Below, one piece after another: positions 25,559 to 34,800 of a stretch of 46,358 nucleotides of DNA (its first letter is position 1; every line of letters begins with the position of its first letter). The notes beneath the pieces are model-generated. The model did not search any database and was not told where the DNA came from. It saw only the letters and a program-made list of their open reading frames with translations. This DNA comes from Myxococcales bacterium. GTDB taxonomy: Bacteria; Myxococcota_A; Polyangia; Haliangiales; Haliangiaceae. The stretch spans positions 1 through 46,358 of the forward strand of contig JAQBQF010000199.1 of the NCBI GenBank assembly GCA_028287115.1, read 5' to 3'. The position numbers were made by a program, and so were the translations under genes.

Positions 25559-26923
25559 TCAGGGATTCGCGAGCTGACAGCGGACGTGGGTCCAGGTGTC
25601 GTCGCTGACGGCGGCTGCGCGATGCATGCGTACGCGCGTGTGATCCGCGGTCGCGGGGCACGCGGCTGCATCGTTCACGATCTCGAAGCAATCGGTCGCG
25701 CCCGCAACGCATGGGGGGAGAGAGGTTGGCGCGTCGGGTGCCGAGTCGCGAATATCGACGACCTCGCATGCCGGCTGGATGCCGGGCGCGGACGAGCTGT
25801 CTGCGAGGTTCGTCGTATCCAGGCACGGATCGCCGACGAGCTGCTTCGTCGAGTGGCCGATTTCGGCGAGCGCGCCGGTCAGGTCCGGATCGCAGATCGA
25901 CGTTCGCTTCGACCGGCCGGGAAATCCGTCGAGGAAGGTCGCGATCCGGACGCCCGGATCGGCAGTCTGCGTCCCGTTCGTGCCGGTGAAGACACAAGAA
26001 GCCTGGAGGACGGGGATCGGGGAGCCGCCGCCCGGCGGTGAAGCGAGCGCGACGGCAACCGGAGCTGGATCACCGACGATGCCTGCGACCATCACCTTAC
26101 GCGGATCGCCTTTGAGCGTGATCAGGAAGTCGGTGAACGGCTGAACATCGGAGATGTACGTCGCAGGAACGCGTGGCGCGCAGCCGGACTTGACGCCCGG
26201 GTTCGTCGGATCATCGGGCAGGCACTGCACGCCGAAGCGGAAGCAGCGAAACGATTGGAGTGGGCCGAGTGTCGAGCCGGAGGGATCGAAGAACGTCGGA
26301 TCTGACGCCGAGCAGTCATCTTCATCTGCGAGGATCACGACCGCGAGGTTTGCTTCGGGACGTAGAAAGCCCGCGTTGAGAGGGTTGTTATCGAGCGCGG
26401 TTCGCATCGCGTGCAGGTGTTGCTCGAAACCGCAGCCTTGGTCACCGACGAGCGCGACGCTCGCGAACGCATCACGCAACGCACCGCTGTAGTTCACGGT
26501 GCGACCGCCGTGGCCATCGGAGACGTCCGAGATAAATCGATCGGTGACCTGGGCGCCCGGCACGAGCCGGCCGTTGTCCCCGAAGCTCTGGCAGGCTCCC
26601 GGCCCGTTACCGATCGGCGCAGCCGGCGCCGTCCCTGAAGCCCCGGACGTTCCCATGTCGGACGTGATGACACCGATGTGCAGATCCGGAAGTCCGTCGT
26701 CGAGCGTTTGCAAGACGTCGATCATCCGCGGAAAGTTTCGCGCGAGCGAGGCTTGTTCTTCGGCCATCGACGGTGAGTTATCGATGACAAACAGCACGTC
26801 CAGCTCGCGATTCGGGATCGCCTTCAGCGTCGTGACGTCCTGAAGAGTGCCGACGATCACGTCGTGACTGGTGCACGAGACCACCGTGATCGTGGACGCG
26901 AGTCCGATGATGAGTGTTCGCAT
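25559..26923 (-). CDS. VWA-domain lipoprotein
   Basis: This 454-residue protein has a lipobox VVSC (Cys17). A von Willebrand factor A domain follows: the strand LDVLFVIDNSPSM contains the MIDAS D-x-S-x-S at 48-52, and a later metal-site Asp is plausible in VVILADEDDC. VWA domains bind proteins through a metal ion at the cell surface. Many Cys in the second half suggest disulfides. It is the last gene of a minus-strand operon, 12 nt after the GQP-repeat membrane protein, so it may be the output of, or a partner in, that sigma-factor system. Confidence 0.9.
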   Translation of the reverse strand: MRTLIIGLASTITVVSCTSHDVIVGTLQDVTTLKAIPNRELDVLFVIDNSPSMAEEQASLARNFPRMIDVLQTLDDGLPDLHIGVITSDMGTSGASGTAPAAPIGNGPGACQSFGDNGRLVPGAQVTDRFISDVSDGHGGRTVNYSGALRDAFASVALVGDQGCGFEQHLHAMRTALDNNPLNAGFLRPEANLAVVILADEDDCSASDPTFFDPSGSTLGPLQSFRCFRFGVQCLPDDPTNPGVKSGCAPRVPATYISDVQPFTDFLITLKGDPRKVMVAGIVGDPAPVAVALASPPGGGSPIPVLQASCVFTGTNGTQTADPGVRIATFLDGFPGRSKRTSICDPDLTGALAEIGHSTKQLVGDPCLDTTNLADSSSAPGIQPACEVVDIRDSAPDAPTSLPPCVAGATDCFEIVNDAAACPATADHTRVRMHRAAAVSDDTWTHVRCQLANP

Positions 26924-26935
26924 GATCGTCCTCGC

Positions 26936-27793
26936 TCATTGAGTGGCGCACTTCACGGTGAGCCGCGAGCGCTGGGCCGAGCTCGGCCACTTGTGATCGA
27001 ATTCGTCGAGCTTCCTCGTCGCGGCATCATCGCGCAGCTGACAGAGCGCCTCGATCTCGATCGCCGCAGCTTCCTCGGCGAGCTGGCCGCGCCCCACCGT
27101 CTCGCGTTCGAAGACTCGAACGGCCTCGATCGCGATCTGCGGCTTGTGCTCCCGCAACGATCGCGTGGCGAGATCGATCAGCTCGACCTCTCGCGCGAGT
27201 CCAGCCACTTGCTTGCCATGTCCGGCGCTCGGCTGTCCCGCGCTCGGTTGTCCGGCGTTGGGTTGGCCGGCATTCGGTCGTCCGACATTCGGCTGTCCGT
27301 CGTTCGGTTTTTCGGCACTCGGTGGTCCGGTGTTCGGTGGTCCGCTGTTCGGTTGTCCGGTGCTCGTTTGTCCGCTGTTCGGTTGTCCGGCGTTCGGTTG
27401 TCTGGCGTTGGTTTGTCCGGCGTTCGATTGTCCGGCGCTCGGTTGTCCGGCGTTCGGTTGTCCGACGCTCGGTTGTCCGCTGCTTGGCTGTCCGGAGCTC
27501 GGTTGTCCGGCATTCCGCTGGCCGGTGTTCGGTCGTCCGCCGCTCGGCTGCGCGAGCCAGACACCGCCGATCACGAGGCCGGCGGCGACGAGAGCGCCTG
27601 CGATCTTGATGCCGATGACACTCGATGTCGCTGCGGCGGATGCCGGCGTTCCGACTGCAGCCGTGCCGGCGGCACCGCCGACCGCGGTCGCGACTTTTGC
27701 GCGAACGCGTGCGGCGATCGCGTCGCCGGGTGAGAGGCCTTCGCGCGCGGAAGACAGGAGAGACTTGGCGTGAGGTCCGAGCTCTTCGGTCAT
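26936..27793 (-). CDS. Membrane protein with GQP pentapeptide repeats, possible anti-sigma partner
   Basis: From ATG 27793 the protein has 285 residues. Residues 1-57 are cytosolic in style (KSLLSSAREGLSPGDAIAAR); residues 59-80 form one membrane helix; residues 89-192 are about 20 imperfect copies of (N/S)(A/S/T)GQP. The C-terminus (about 196-285) is helical with a possible TPR-like unit and one or two Cys. A cytosolic head, single helix and outer domain would fit an anti-sigma factor, and it overlaps the sigma gene by ATGA (27790-27793). No known anti-sigma fold was identified, so that role is inferred from context. The frame stays open upstream as a shadow. Confidence 0.82.
   Translation of the reverse strand: MTEELGPHAKSLLSSAREGLSPGDAIAARVRAKVATAVGGAAGTAAVGTPASAAATSSVIGIKIAGALVAAGLVIGGVWLAQPSGGRPNTGQRNAGQPSSGQPSSGQPSVGQPNAGQPSAGQSNAGQTNARQPNAGQPNSGQTSTGQPNSGPPNTGPPSAEKPNDGQPNVGRPNAGQPNAGQPSAGQPSAGHGKQVAGLAREVELIDLATRSLREHKPQIAIEAVRVFERETVGRGQLAEEAAAIEIEALCQLRDDAATRKLDEFDHKWPSSAQRSRLTVKCATQ
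27218..27529 (-). repeat. 15-bp coding tandem repeat (GQP pentapeptides)
   Basis: About 20 in-frame units of 15 bp with consensus CCGgcgttcggttgt on the plus strand encode the (N/S)(A/S)GQP array, residues 89-192 of the membrane protein. Units differ by point changes and occasional degenerate copies (RQP, GPP, EKP), so the array is old enough to have diverged. Its position directly after the membrane helix suggests an extended stalk crossing the periplasm. Confidence 0.88.
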
Positions 27794-28386
27794 GGGGTCA
27801 CCCGCGAGCGGACCGCGGCCTCGAATGCTTGACGGGCAAGGCGAAGGCGCGAGTACGCGGTGTTGAGGTTGATCTCGAGCATGCGCGAAACGTCGGGGAC
27901 GGAGAGTTGTTCGAGCTCGACCAGAGCGAACACGATCCGCTTGTCCTCGTCCATTGTTTCGAGGATCGCCATCACGGTTGCGGCGGCCTGTGCGCGCGAG
28001 AGTGCCGCGAACGTGTCCGTCGGGCCGGGCAACTCTTCGGCCAGCTGTTCCGCGGCTCGATCGACGCGACGACGGTGCGGGCCCGCAATCCGTCGCGCGA
28101 TCGCAAACAACCACGTCGTGATCGCCGCGCGTCCCTCGAATTCGGGCAGTCGGCGATGAACGACCACGAACACGTCCTGCGCCGCGTCTTCGAGAGACGA
28201 TTCGGGAACGCCAAACGTTCTCAACACGCGCCAGACAAACGCAAAATGCGCCGCATAAACCTCGTCGAACGACGGCACGACAACCCCGGTGACGGCCTCC
28301 AGCGGTAGAGCCAGGGACGGCATTCGATTCGTCAGTGCGAGCACCGCCGCGGATCCGTCACGACCGAGCTCACTTTTTATCGCCAA
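27790..28386 (-). CDS. ECF-type RNA polymerase sigma factor
   Basis: The 198 residues hold region 2 (FDEVYAAHFAFVWRVLRTFG, then LEDAAQDVFVVVHRRLPEFE and TTWLFAIARRIA) and region 4 (DEDKRIVFALVELEQLSVPD, then LNTAYSRLRLARQAF). It would direct polymerase to stress or envelope promoters. ATG 28386 overlaps the end of the upstream gene by 10 bp; a second ATG at 28323 gives a shorter N-terminus without the extra 21 residues. Its stop overlaps the next start by ATGA. No target promoter motif could be identified by eye in the window. Confidence 0.94.
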   Translation of the reverse strand: MAIKSELGRDGSAAVLALTNRMPSLALPLEAVTGVVVPSFDEVYAAHFAFVWRVLRTFGVPESSLEDAAQDVFVVVHRRLPEFEGRAAITTWLFAIARRIAGPHRRRVDRAAEQLAEELPGPTDTFAALSRAQAAATVMAILETMDEDKRIVFALVELEQLSVPDVSRMLEINLNTAYSRLRLARQAFEAAVRSRVTP

Positions 28387-29375
28387 CCGACCTCGAGACC
28401 GACCGTGGCGCGGGCCGCCATCGGTGCCGGCTGATACACGATCAATCCGTCATCTAGCCGGAATCGCACACGTTCGAAGGCCGCGAGGACCTCCGTCGTA
28501 CCGACGAGCCGAGTCCATTTTGCCATCGGCCACGCAACGCCGAATCCAGCGCCGGCGGAGACCCAGCGGCCGGCACCGAGTTGCGGATTGGACAGCCCCA
28601 CTCCGGAACCCGACATCGATCCGACATCGACCGCGAGCCATGCCCGAAGCGGCAGCTCCTCCGAACGCCACCCGAAACGCACCGACGTGACATCGAGTCC
28701 GATCTTCACCCCCGCAGGTGCGTCGGTGTGCAAGACCTGCGTTCTCGACACCCACCGCGTTCGTGCGAGCTCGAAGTTTGCCGAGTGCCGCTGCACGTAG
28801 CCGGCGATCTCTCCGCCGACTCCGACTTCGGGAACCACACCGATGCCGCTGATCGCCGAGAGCCGCGCACCGAAGCTCCACAGGTGGTGAGCTGCCGGCG
28901 TAGGCGCGACGGCCGCGATCGTTCCAGCATCGTGGTCGACCTCGGCTGCGGCGACCCGCTTCGCCGCATCGGCTTCGCTCGCGACGCGCGCGATGATCAC
29001 GGCGACCGCATCCGCGAGCTCGTCGCAGCGCGTGCTCGTCAACGTGCGGACGTCGTTCGCGACCGTGACCGCGCGCAGATCGATCCGTGCGACGAACCTG
29101 CCGCGATCCGGAGACACGGCGACGGTGATCCCGACGAGCACGTCATCGAGCGATCGGCCGAGCCGCTGTTCGATTCGTAACCGCACGCTCTCCGCGTCGG
29201 GACAGCTCGTGGGCGCTTGCCACGCGATCGAGAGGTCGGTCGGGCTCGCCATCGCCGGCGCGCTCGCGATCACGAGCAAGGCGATGACTGACGCGCGAAT
29301 CGCCACGCGACCAGGACACGCGATTCCATACAAAGTTGCAAGGGTCGTGTGAAGTAGGCGAAACGCCCGGGTCAT
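28377..29375 (-). CDS. Exported protein with beta-barrel-like C-terminal part
   Basis: In this 332-residue protein a hydrophobic stretch (VIALLVIASAPAMA, cleavage near residue 43) looks like a signal peptide after a long N-terminal extension. A first region, IAWQAPTSCPDAESVRLRIE, is a pattern seen in myxobacterial exported proteins. From about residue 165 there are alternating strands (FGARLSAISGIGVVPEVGVG, and the final ATVGLEVGWR) as in outer-membrane proteins. A GTG at 29306 would give a normal signal peptide. The 29375 start is kept because it overlaps the upstream stop by ATGA. It may be the envelope component of the sigma operon. Confidence 0.75.
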   Translation of the reverse strand: MTRAFRLLHTTLATLYGIACPGRVAIRASVIALLVIASAPAMASPTDLSIAWQAPTSCPDAESVRLRIEQRLGRSLDDVLVGITVAVSPDRGRFVARIDLRAVTVANDVRTLTSTRCDELADAVAVIIARVASEADAAKRVAAAEVDHDAGTIAAVAPTPAAHHLWSFGARLSAISGIGVVPEVGVGGEIAGYVQRHSANFELARTRWVSRTQVLHTDAPAGVKIGLDVTSVRFGWRSEELPLRAWLAVDVGSMSGSGVGLSNPQLGAGRWVSAGAGFGVAWPMAKWTRLVGTTEVLAAFERVRFRLDDGLIVYQPAPMAARATVGLEVGWR

Positions 29376-30214
29376 TCCGGCAAGCGCCGTGCGAACAGCT
29401 CGACGACTTCACTCGGAGCATCGATGTGCAGCCAATGACCGGCGTCGACGTGATGAACGTGAACGTGCGGCGGCATGTCTGCGAGGCGTCGTTGATCGGC
29501 GTCGCTCACGGCCGGAGAGCGATCGGCGATCACGATCTCGACGTCGCCCGGCAAGGTCGGATCCTCGACGACGCTCCACAGATCTTGCGCGAAGTAGTCG
29601 TGCAGCAACTCGCGGATCGCTCCGAGATCGAGCCGCAACACATAGCCCCCCTCACCCGCGACGAGATTCATGCCCAGCCATTGCGCGAGCGCCGGCGTCT
29701 GCCCAGCCGCGACCATCGCCTCGACAAAGCCATCGCGACGCGTCCACGATCGCGGCGACCGCTCGAGGAGCTCGAGCACGCGCATCACGGTGTTGTCGGG
29801 ATCGGCCTCCGCATCCGGCCGTGCGCCCGGAGTGGCGTCGAGCATCCAGGTCTGGCGCAAGTCCGGTGGAGCGAGACGCCGTGCCGCGAGCACGACCTTT
29901 CCGCCGAAGCTGTGTCCGGCCATCGCCGTGACCGGCACTTCGTCGATCAACGCGCGCAGATCTCCCGCCGCGGCTTCGAGATCGTTCGGCTTGCCGCCCG
30001 ATTCCGAACGACCGTGGTGCCTCAGATCGACAAGCAGGACACCCCAATCAGGTCGTCGCTCGTTGAGCTTGCGCGCGATTCCGCGCCAGTTGCTGCCCGC
30101 GCCATAGATCCCGTGCGTCAGCAACAGCCAGTGTGCGGGGTGACTATCGCTCCTCGCGATCTTTTCGTGGTGCAGGCGCGCAGGGCCGACACCGGACGCC
30201 GGCGAGCGAGGCAT
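29372..30214 (-). CDS. Alpha/beta hydrolase (YbfF-like esterase)
   Basis: From ATG 30214 the protein has 280 residues. Signatures are the oxyanion strand LLLTHGIYGAGSNW, RHHGRSE, the Ser elbow AGHSFGGK and the C-terminal His in DAGHWLHIDAP, matching the esterase-like hydrolase group including YbfF. The substrate is unknown. The open frame reaches 30256, but that would leave only 2 bp to the divergent CblC-like gene at 30259, so the shorter form is preferred. Its last bases overlap the beta-barrel-like gene start, placing it at the head of the sigma operon. Confidence 0.87.
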   Translation of the reverse strand: MPRSPASGVGPARLHHEKIARSDSHPAHWLLLTHGIYGAGSNWRGIARKLNERRPDWGVLLVDLRHHGRSESGGKPNDLEAAAGDLRALIDEVPVTAMAGHSFGGKVVLAARRLAPPDLRQTWMLDATPGARPDAEADPDNTVMRVLELLERSPRSWTRRDGFVEAMVAAGQTPALAQWLGMNLVAGEGGYVLRLDLGAIRELLHDYFAQDLWSVVEDPTLPGDVEIVIADRSPAVSDADQRRLADMPPHVHVHHVDAGHWLHIDAPSEVVELFARRLPE

Positions 30215-30258
30215 ACCGCGATGATGCCACCGAGCGGCGAACGTGGCACCGTCCATTG

Positions 30259-30927
30259 ATGATCGAATCTGCGATCGACGCCCTCGCCGAAGCCGGCTTC
30301 GATGTCGTCCATCGGTTCGACGCAGTGGCCGCCGCGCACGAGCCCGGCCTCGCCCGGATTGGCGATCCCAGGCGCCGCCTCGGATTGCTGGTCGGAAATA
30401 CGCGTGCGCTGTGGCCGCGCTTCACGGCCGCGATCGACTCCGACGCAGAGCTCGTGTCATCCGCACACCCGCTCGAGCGCTACACCGAGCAGGTCGTCGA
30501 TCGGATCGCATCGACCATGTCCGGCGCCACGTGCTGGTTCGCACACCGCGAATACGACGGCGTGTTCCTACCGTTCCAGCGCCTGGCGGTCGCGACCGGA
30601 CTCGGCTCGCTCGCACCGACCCAGCTCGTGATTCATCCGATCTATGGGCCGTGGTTCGCGCTGCGTGCCGTCATCGCCTGCGCCGGCGATGCGCCGATCA
30701 CACCACTCTCCAGTCGAGCTTGCATGTGTGAGGATCCTTGCAGCGCCGCATTTCGCGTGGCCGACGCCGCGACCGGCACGGATGCCTGGCGCGCATGGTT
30801 GGCCGTCCGCGATGCGTGCTCGGCGGGCCGTGCGTTTCGCTACAGCGACGAGCAGATCGCCTATCACTACACCAAGGACCGCAGTGTGCTGGTTTCGAAC
30901 ACGGGGAAGCGCACCCCATTAGGTTGA
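30259..30927 (+). CDS. CblC (MMACHC)-like cobalamin-processing protein
   Basis: The 222 residues follow the layout of human MMACHC, which removes the upper ligand of cobalamin for its intracellular use. The N-terminus GFDVVHRFDAVAAAHEP and LGLLVGNTRALWPRF fit its opening. LVIHPIYGPWFALRAVI at 123-139 parallels IHPRFGGWFAIRGVV, and FRYSDEQIAYH at 193-203 parallels its RYSEEQKAY. Bacterial relatives are rarely studied. No other cobalamin gene is in the window. A Cys cluster, CMCEDPC, is near 155-161. The call rests on remembered sequence similarity. Confidence 0.8.
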   Translation: MIESAIDALAEAGFDVVHRFDAVAAAHEPGLARIGDPRRRLGLLVGNTRALWPRFTAAIDSDAELVSSAHPLERYTEQVVDRIASTMSGATCWFAHREYDGVFLPFQRLAVATGLGSLAPTQLVIHPIYGPWFALRAVIACAGDAPITPLSSRACMCEDPCSAAFRVADAATGTDAWRAWLAVRDACSAGRAFRYSDEQIAYHYTKDRSVLVSNTGKRTPLG

Positions 30928-31006
30928 CCCAGTAACCACGCCCGGCACCGCAGCGCGAGAAGTTCAGCGGAGTTGGACGGGCCTGTGCATTGCAGCCTTC
31001 TCGAGC

Positions 31007-31756
31007 ATGGGGAGAGCCGGCCTTGCGATTGCCATCGTCCTTTCGGCTTGCTCGTTCTCGCACGGCGAGACTCCAACAGGCGATCAACCGGATGCTGGCT
31101 CGGGTCCTGATGGATCTACGACCGCGGTGATCTGTCACGCCAGCGATCCGTCGCTGCGACTGTGTCTCGACTTCGAAGGGTCACTGGTTCCGGACGCGAT
31201 CGATCTCTCGGGCGGTAATCACGACGCCCTCGCAACGGCGATTCAACCGATGCCGCGAGCGGGACAGCAGGCGGCCGCCCTGACGACCCAGTCGTCGATC
31301 CTCGTCCCAGAGACCCCAGACCTCGATATCACCGCGGCGCTCTCGATCGAGATGTGGATCTCTCCGGCGCAGAAACCGAGTTCGACCGCGTATCCGTTGA
31401 CGAACGCCGGTCAATATCAGGTCTCGTACGACAAGAACGGACGGATCGGCTGTGCGATCGGCGAATCCAATATCGTTTCTCCCAGCGTGCTCCAGCTCGG
31501 CGCGTTCGTGCACATCGCCTGCACCTTCGATGGAGCGCTGCTCAAGGTTTACCTCGACGGTGGTGTCGCCGCGTGTCTACAAGTCGATGGACCGATTCCA
31601 ACCCGCAATATGTTCGGGACCGAGATCGGTGCCAACAAGCTCGTCGGAGGCCTCGATGATATTCACGTGTATGCGAGGGCGCTGACCGACGCCGACATCT
31701 GCACGCTCGCCGGACATGCAAGCTGCAACACGATCTGTCCCAGCGGCGGCGGTTAG
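31007..31756 (+). CDS. LamG/concanavalin-like lipoprotein
   Basis: The 249 residues have a lipobox VLSAC (Cys15) and then a Gly/Asp/Pro spacer (GDQPDAGSGPDG). The main domain has jelly-roll features: LRLCLDFEGSLVPDAIDLSG, LSIEMWISPAQ, QYQVSYDKNGRIGCAIG, HIACTFDGALLKVYLDG and LDDIHVYARALTDADI, as in LamG-type carbohydrate- or protein-binding domains. It is probably displayed on the cell surface. It stands alone between the CblC-like and lhr genes, with 79-bp and 55-bp gaps. The ligand is unknown. Confidence 0.85.
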   Translation: MGRAGLAIAIVLSACSFSHGETPTGDQPDAGSGPDGSTTAVICHASDPSLRLCLDFEGSLVPDAIDLSGGNHDALATAIQPMPRAGQQAAALTTQSSILVPETPDLDITAALSIEMWISPAQKPSSTAYPLTNAGQYQVSYDKNGRIGCAIGESNIVSPSVLQLGAFVHIACTFDGALLKVYLDGGVAACLQVDGPIPTRNMFGTEIGANKLVGGLDDIHVYARALTDADICTLAGHASCNTICPSGGG

Positions 31757-31811
31757 AAGAGATCTCCTGACGTTCCGTTTCGTGTCCGTTGCGGTAGGCT
31801 GACCAGTCGCC

Positions 31812-34800
31812 ATGGTCGCCGCGCCCGACGTCCTCGATGCATTCCACCCGCTTGTCTCGGGATGGTTTCGCGAGCGCTTCGGAGCGCCCACCGAGCCGCA
31901 GCGTGCCGGCTGGCCGCGGATCTCCGCAGGTCAAGATGTGCTGATCGCAGCGCCGACCGGATCCGGAAAGACGCTGGCGGCGTTCCTCGCATGTCTCGAT
32001 GCGCTGGTCCGGCGCGGGCTCGAGCGTCCGCTGCCGGATCACACGGCGATCCTCTACATCTCGCCGCTGAAGGCGCTGTCGAACGACGTGCATCGCAACC
32101 TCGAAGCGCCGCTCGCAGAGCTGATGACACGCGCCGCGATCGAAGGGATCAAGTTCCCCGAGATCCGCGTTGCGGTCCGTACGGGTGACACGCCGATTTC
32201 GGAGCGCGCGAAGATGGCGAAGCGCCCGCCGCACATCCTCGTCACGACGCCGGAGTCGCTGTTCATCTTGCTGACCACGGTGAGTGGTCGCGCATCGCTC
32301 GGCCAGCTGAGCACGGTGATCGTCGACGAGATCCACGCGGTCGCAGGAGATAAGCGCGGGGCGCATCTCGCGCTGAGCCTCGAGCGGCTCGATCGGCTCG
32401 TCCAGCAGACCACGGGGCGCCGTCCCGTGCGCGTCGGCCTCTCGGCGACGCAACGTCCGATCGAACGGATCGCCAGGCTGCTCGTAGGAACGCACCGGCC
32501 GATGCCACACATCGTCGACGCGGGCCATCGCCGCGAGATCGATCTCGCGATCGAGATCACCGATGACGAGCTCGGCGCGGTCGCGTCGAACGAGCAATTC
32601 GGTCGGGTCTACGATCGGATCGCCGAGCTGGTGATGAATCATCGCTCGACGATCGTGTTCGTCAACACGCGGCGCCTCGTCGAACGGGCGGCCGCTGCGC
32701 TCGAACAGCGTCTCGGCGAAGAAAATGTCGTCGCACATCACGGCTCGATGTCGCGCACGCTACGGCTCGCGGCGGAACAGAAGCTCAAGCACGGTCAGGT
32801 GCGCTGTGCCGTCGCGACGGCCTCGCTCGAGCTCGGGATCGACGTCGGTACCGTCGATCTAGTCGTCCAGCTAGGGTCGCCCCGCTCGATCGCGACGCTC
32901 CTGCAGCGTGTCGGTCGCTCAGGTCACACACTCGGCGGCACGCCGAAGGGCCGGCTATTCGCGCTCACGCGAGATCAATTGATCGAGTGTGCGGCGCTCG
33001 TACGAGGCGTGCGGCGCGGCAACCTCGACGCGATCACGATTCGTGACGCACCGCTCGATATCGTCGCGCAGCAGATCGTGGCGGCGTGCGCTGCCGAAGA
33101 CATCAGCGAAGTCGAGCTCGGTGCGATGATTCGCGGCGCCACGCCGTATAGCGAGCTCGCAGACGACAGACTCGAGCAGATCCTGTCGATGTTGAGCGAG
33201 GGCGTCTCGGATCGACGCGGCCGCGTCGGTGCGTATCTCCATCGCGATCGGATCGGCGGGATGCTGCGCGGGCGGCGTGGCGCACGGCTCGCGGCCGTGA
33301 CATCGGGCGGCGCGATTCCGGACAATGCGAACTACACGGTCGTGCAGTTTCCAGAGGAAACGCAGGTCGGCACCGTGGACGAGGACTTCGCGATCGAGAG
33401 CTCGGCCGGCGACATCTTCCAGCTCGGCAATACATCGTGGCGGATCCGCCGCGTCGAAGCGGGTCGCGTGCTCGTCGACGACGCCAAGGGCCAACCACCG
33501 ACGATTCCATTCTGGGTCGGTGAAGCACCGGCGCGCACGCGCGAGCTCTCCGACGAGGTCAGCGCCCTGCGCGGTGACATCGATCGCAAGCTCGGCGACG
33601 GCGACGAGCACGACTCGATCGCGGCCTGGGTCGTCGGCGAGACGCACATGATCATGCGCGCCGCGCAGCAGCTCGTCGCGTATCTCGCCGCGGGTCGAGC
33701 CGCGCTCGGTGCTCTACCTCGCAAGGATCTGCTGATCGCGGAGCGGTTCTTCGACGAGGCCGGTGGGATGCAGCTCGTGCTCCACGCGCCCCTCGGCGGC
33801 CGGATCAACCGGGCGTGGGGACTCGCACTGCGCAAGAAGTTCTGCCGCACGTTCGATTTCGAGCTCCAGGCGTCCGCGACCGACGACGGCATCGTGATCT
33901 CGCTCGGTCAGCCGCACAGCTTCGCGCTCGATACCGTGTTCGCGTTCGTGACCTCTCCGCAGTGCAAAGATGTGCTCGTCCAGGCGCTGCTCGACCGGCC
34001 GATGTTCGAGATCCGCTGGCGGTGGAACGTCACCCGGTCGCTGACGGTGCTGCGGCGCAGGAACGGCAAGAAGGTTCCTCCGCACCTCGTGAAGATGCGC
34101 GCCGCCGACACGCTGAGCGTCGTGTTTCCAGCCGCGCAGATGTGCGTCGAAAATGTCCCCGGAGACCGCGAGATTCCCGATCACCCGCTCGTGTTCGAGA
34201 CGATTCGCGATTGTCTCGTCGAGGCGATGGACGCCGAAGGCTTCCGCGGCCTGATCGAGCAGCTCGAGCGCGGCGAGATCCAGGTGATCGCACGCGACAC
34301 GGTCGAGCCGAGCCCGCTCAGTCACGAGCTGATCAACGCAAATCCCTACGCGTACCTCGACGACGCTCCTCTCGAAGAGCGCCGTACCCGCGCGGTGCAG
34401 CTTCGCCGCGGCCTGCCGGCTTCGGTGGCGAGCAGTGATGACGTCGGCGCGCTTGATCCCGCCGCGATCATGCTCGCGACCGAGGAAGTTGCACCGACGG
34501 TGCGCGATCTCGACGAGCTTCACGATGCGCTGCTCGCGTTATGGCTCGTACCCGAGAACCTGGGACAAGCGCTCTCGCCGGGTGCGCGGGACTGGTTCGA
34601 GGCCCTCGCGGCCAGCGGCCGTGCGTGCCGCCTGCGCTGGACGTCAGCCCGATGCGATGGAGCGATCCGCGATTCCGTCGCGGCATCGGCTCGCGCGCCC
34701 GGTGCCGCCGGCTCGATCGAGCGGGGAAACGGCGAGTCGGCTTTCGCTGGATCGCTCGGGCTCGGGAACAACGCTTCCGTTTCCGCGGGCTCGCTCGAGC

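Noticed and set aside
26864..27733. Plus-strand frame with many LSGVRLSGA-type repeats, like a pentapeptide-repeat protein
   Set aside because: It is the antisense of the GQP array. The minus-strand gene overlaps the sigma factor by ATGA and has a membrane helix, so the plus-strand frame is a shadow.
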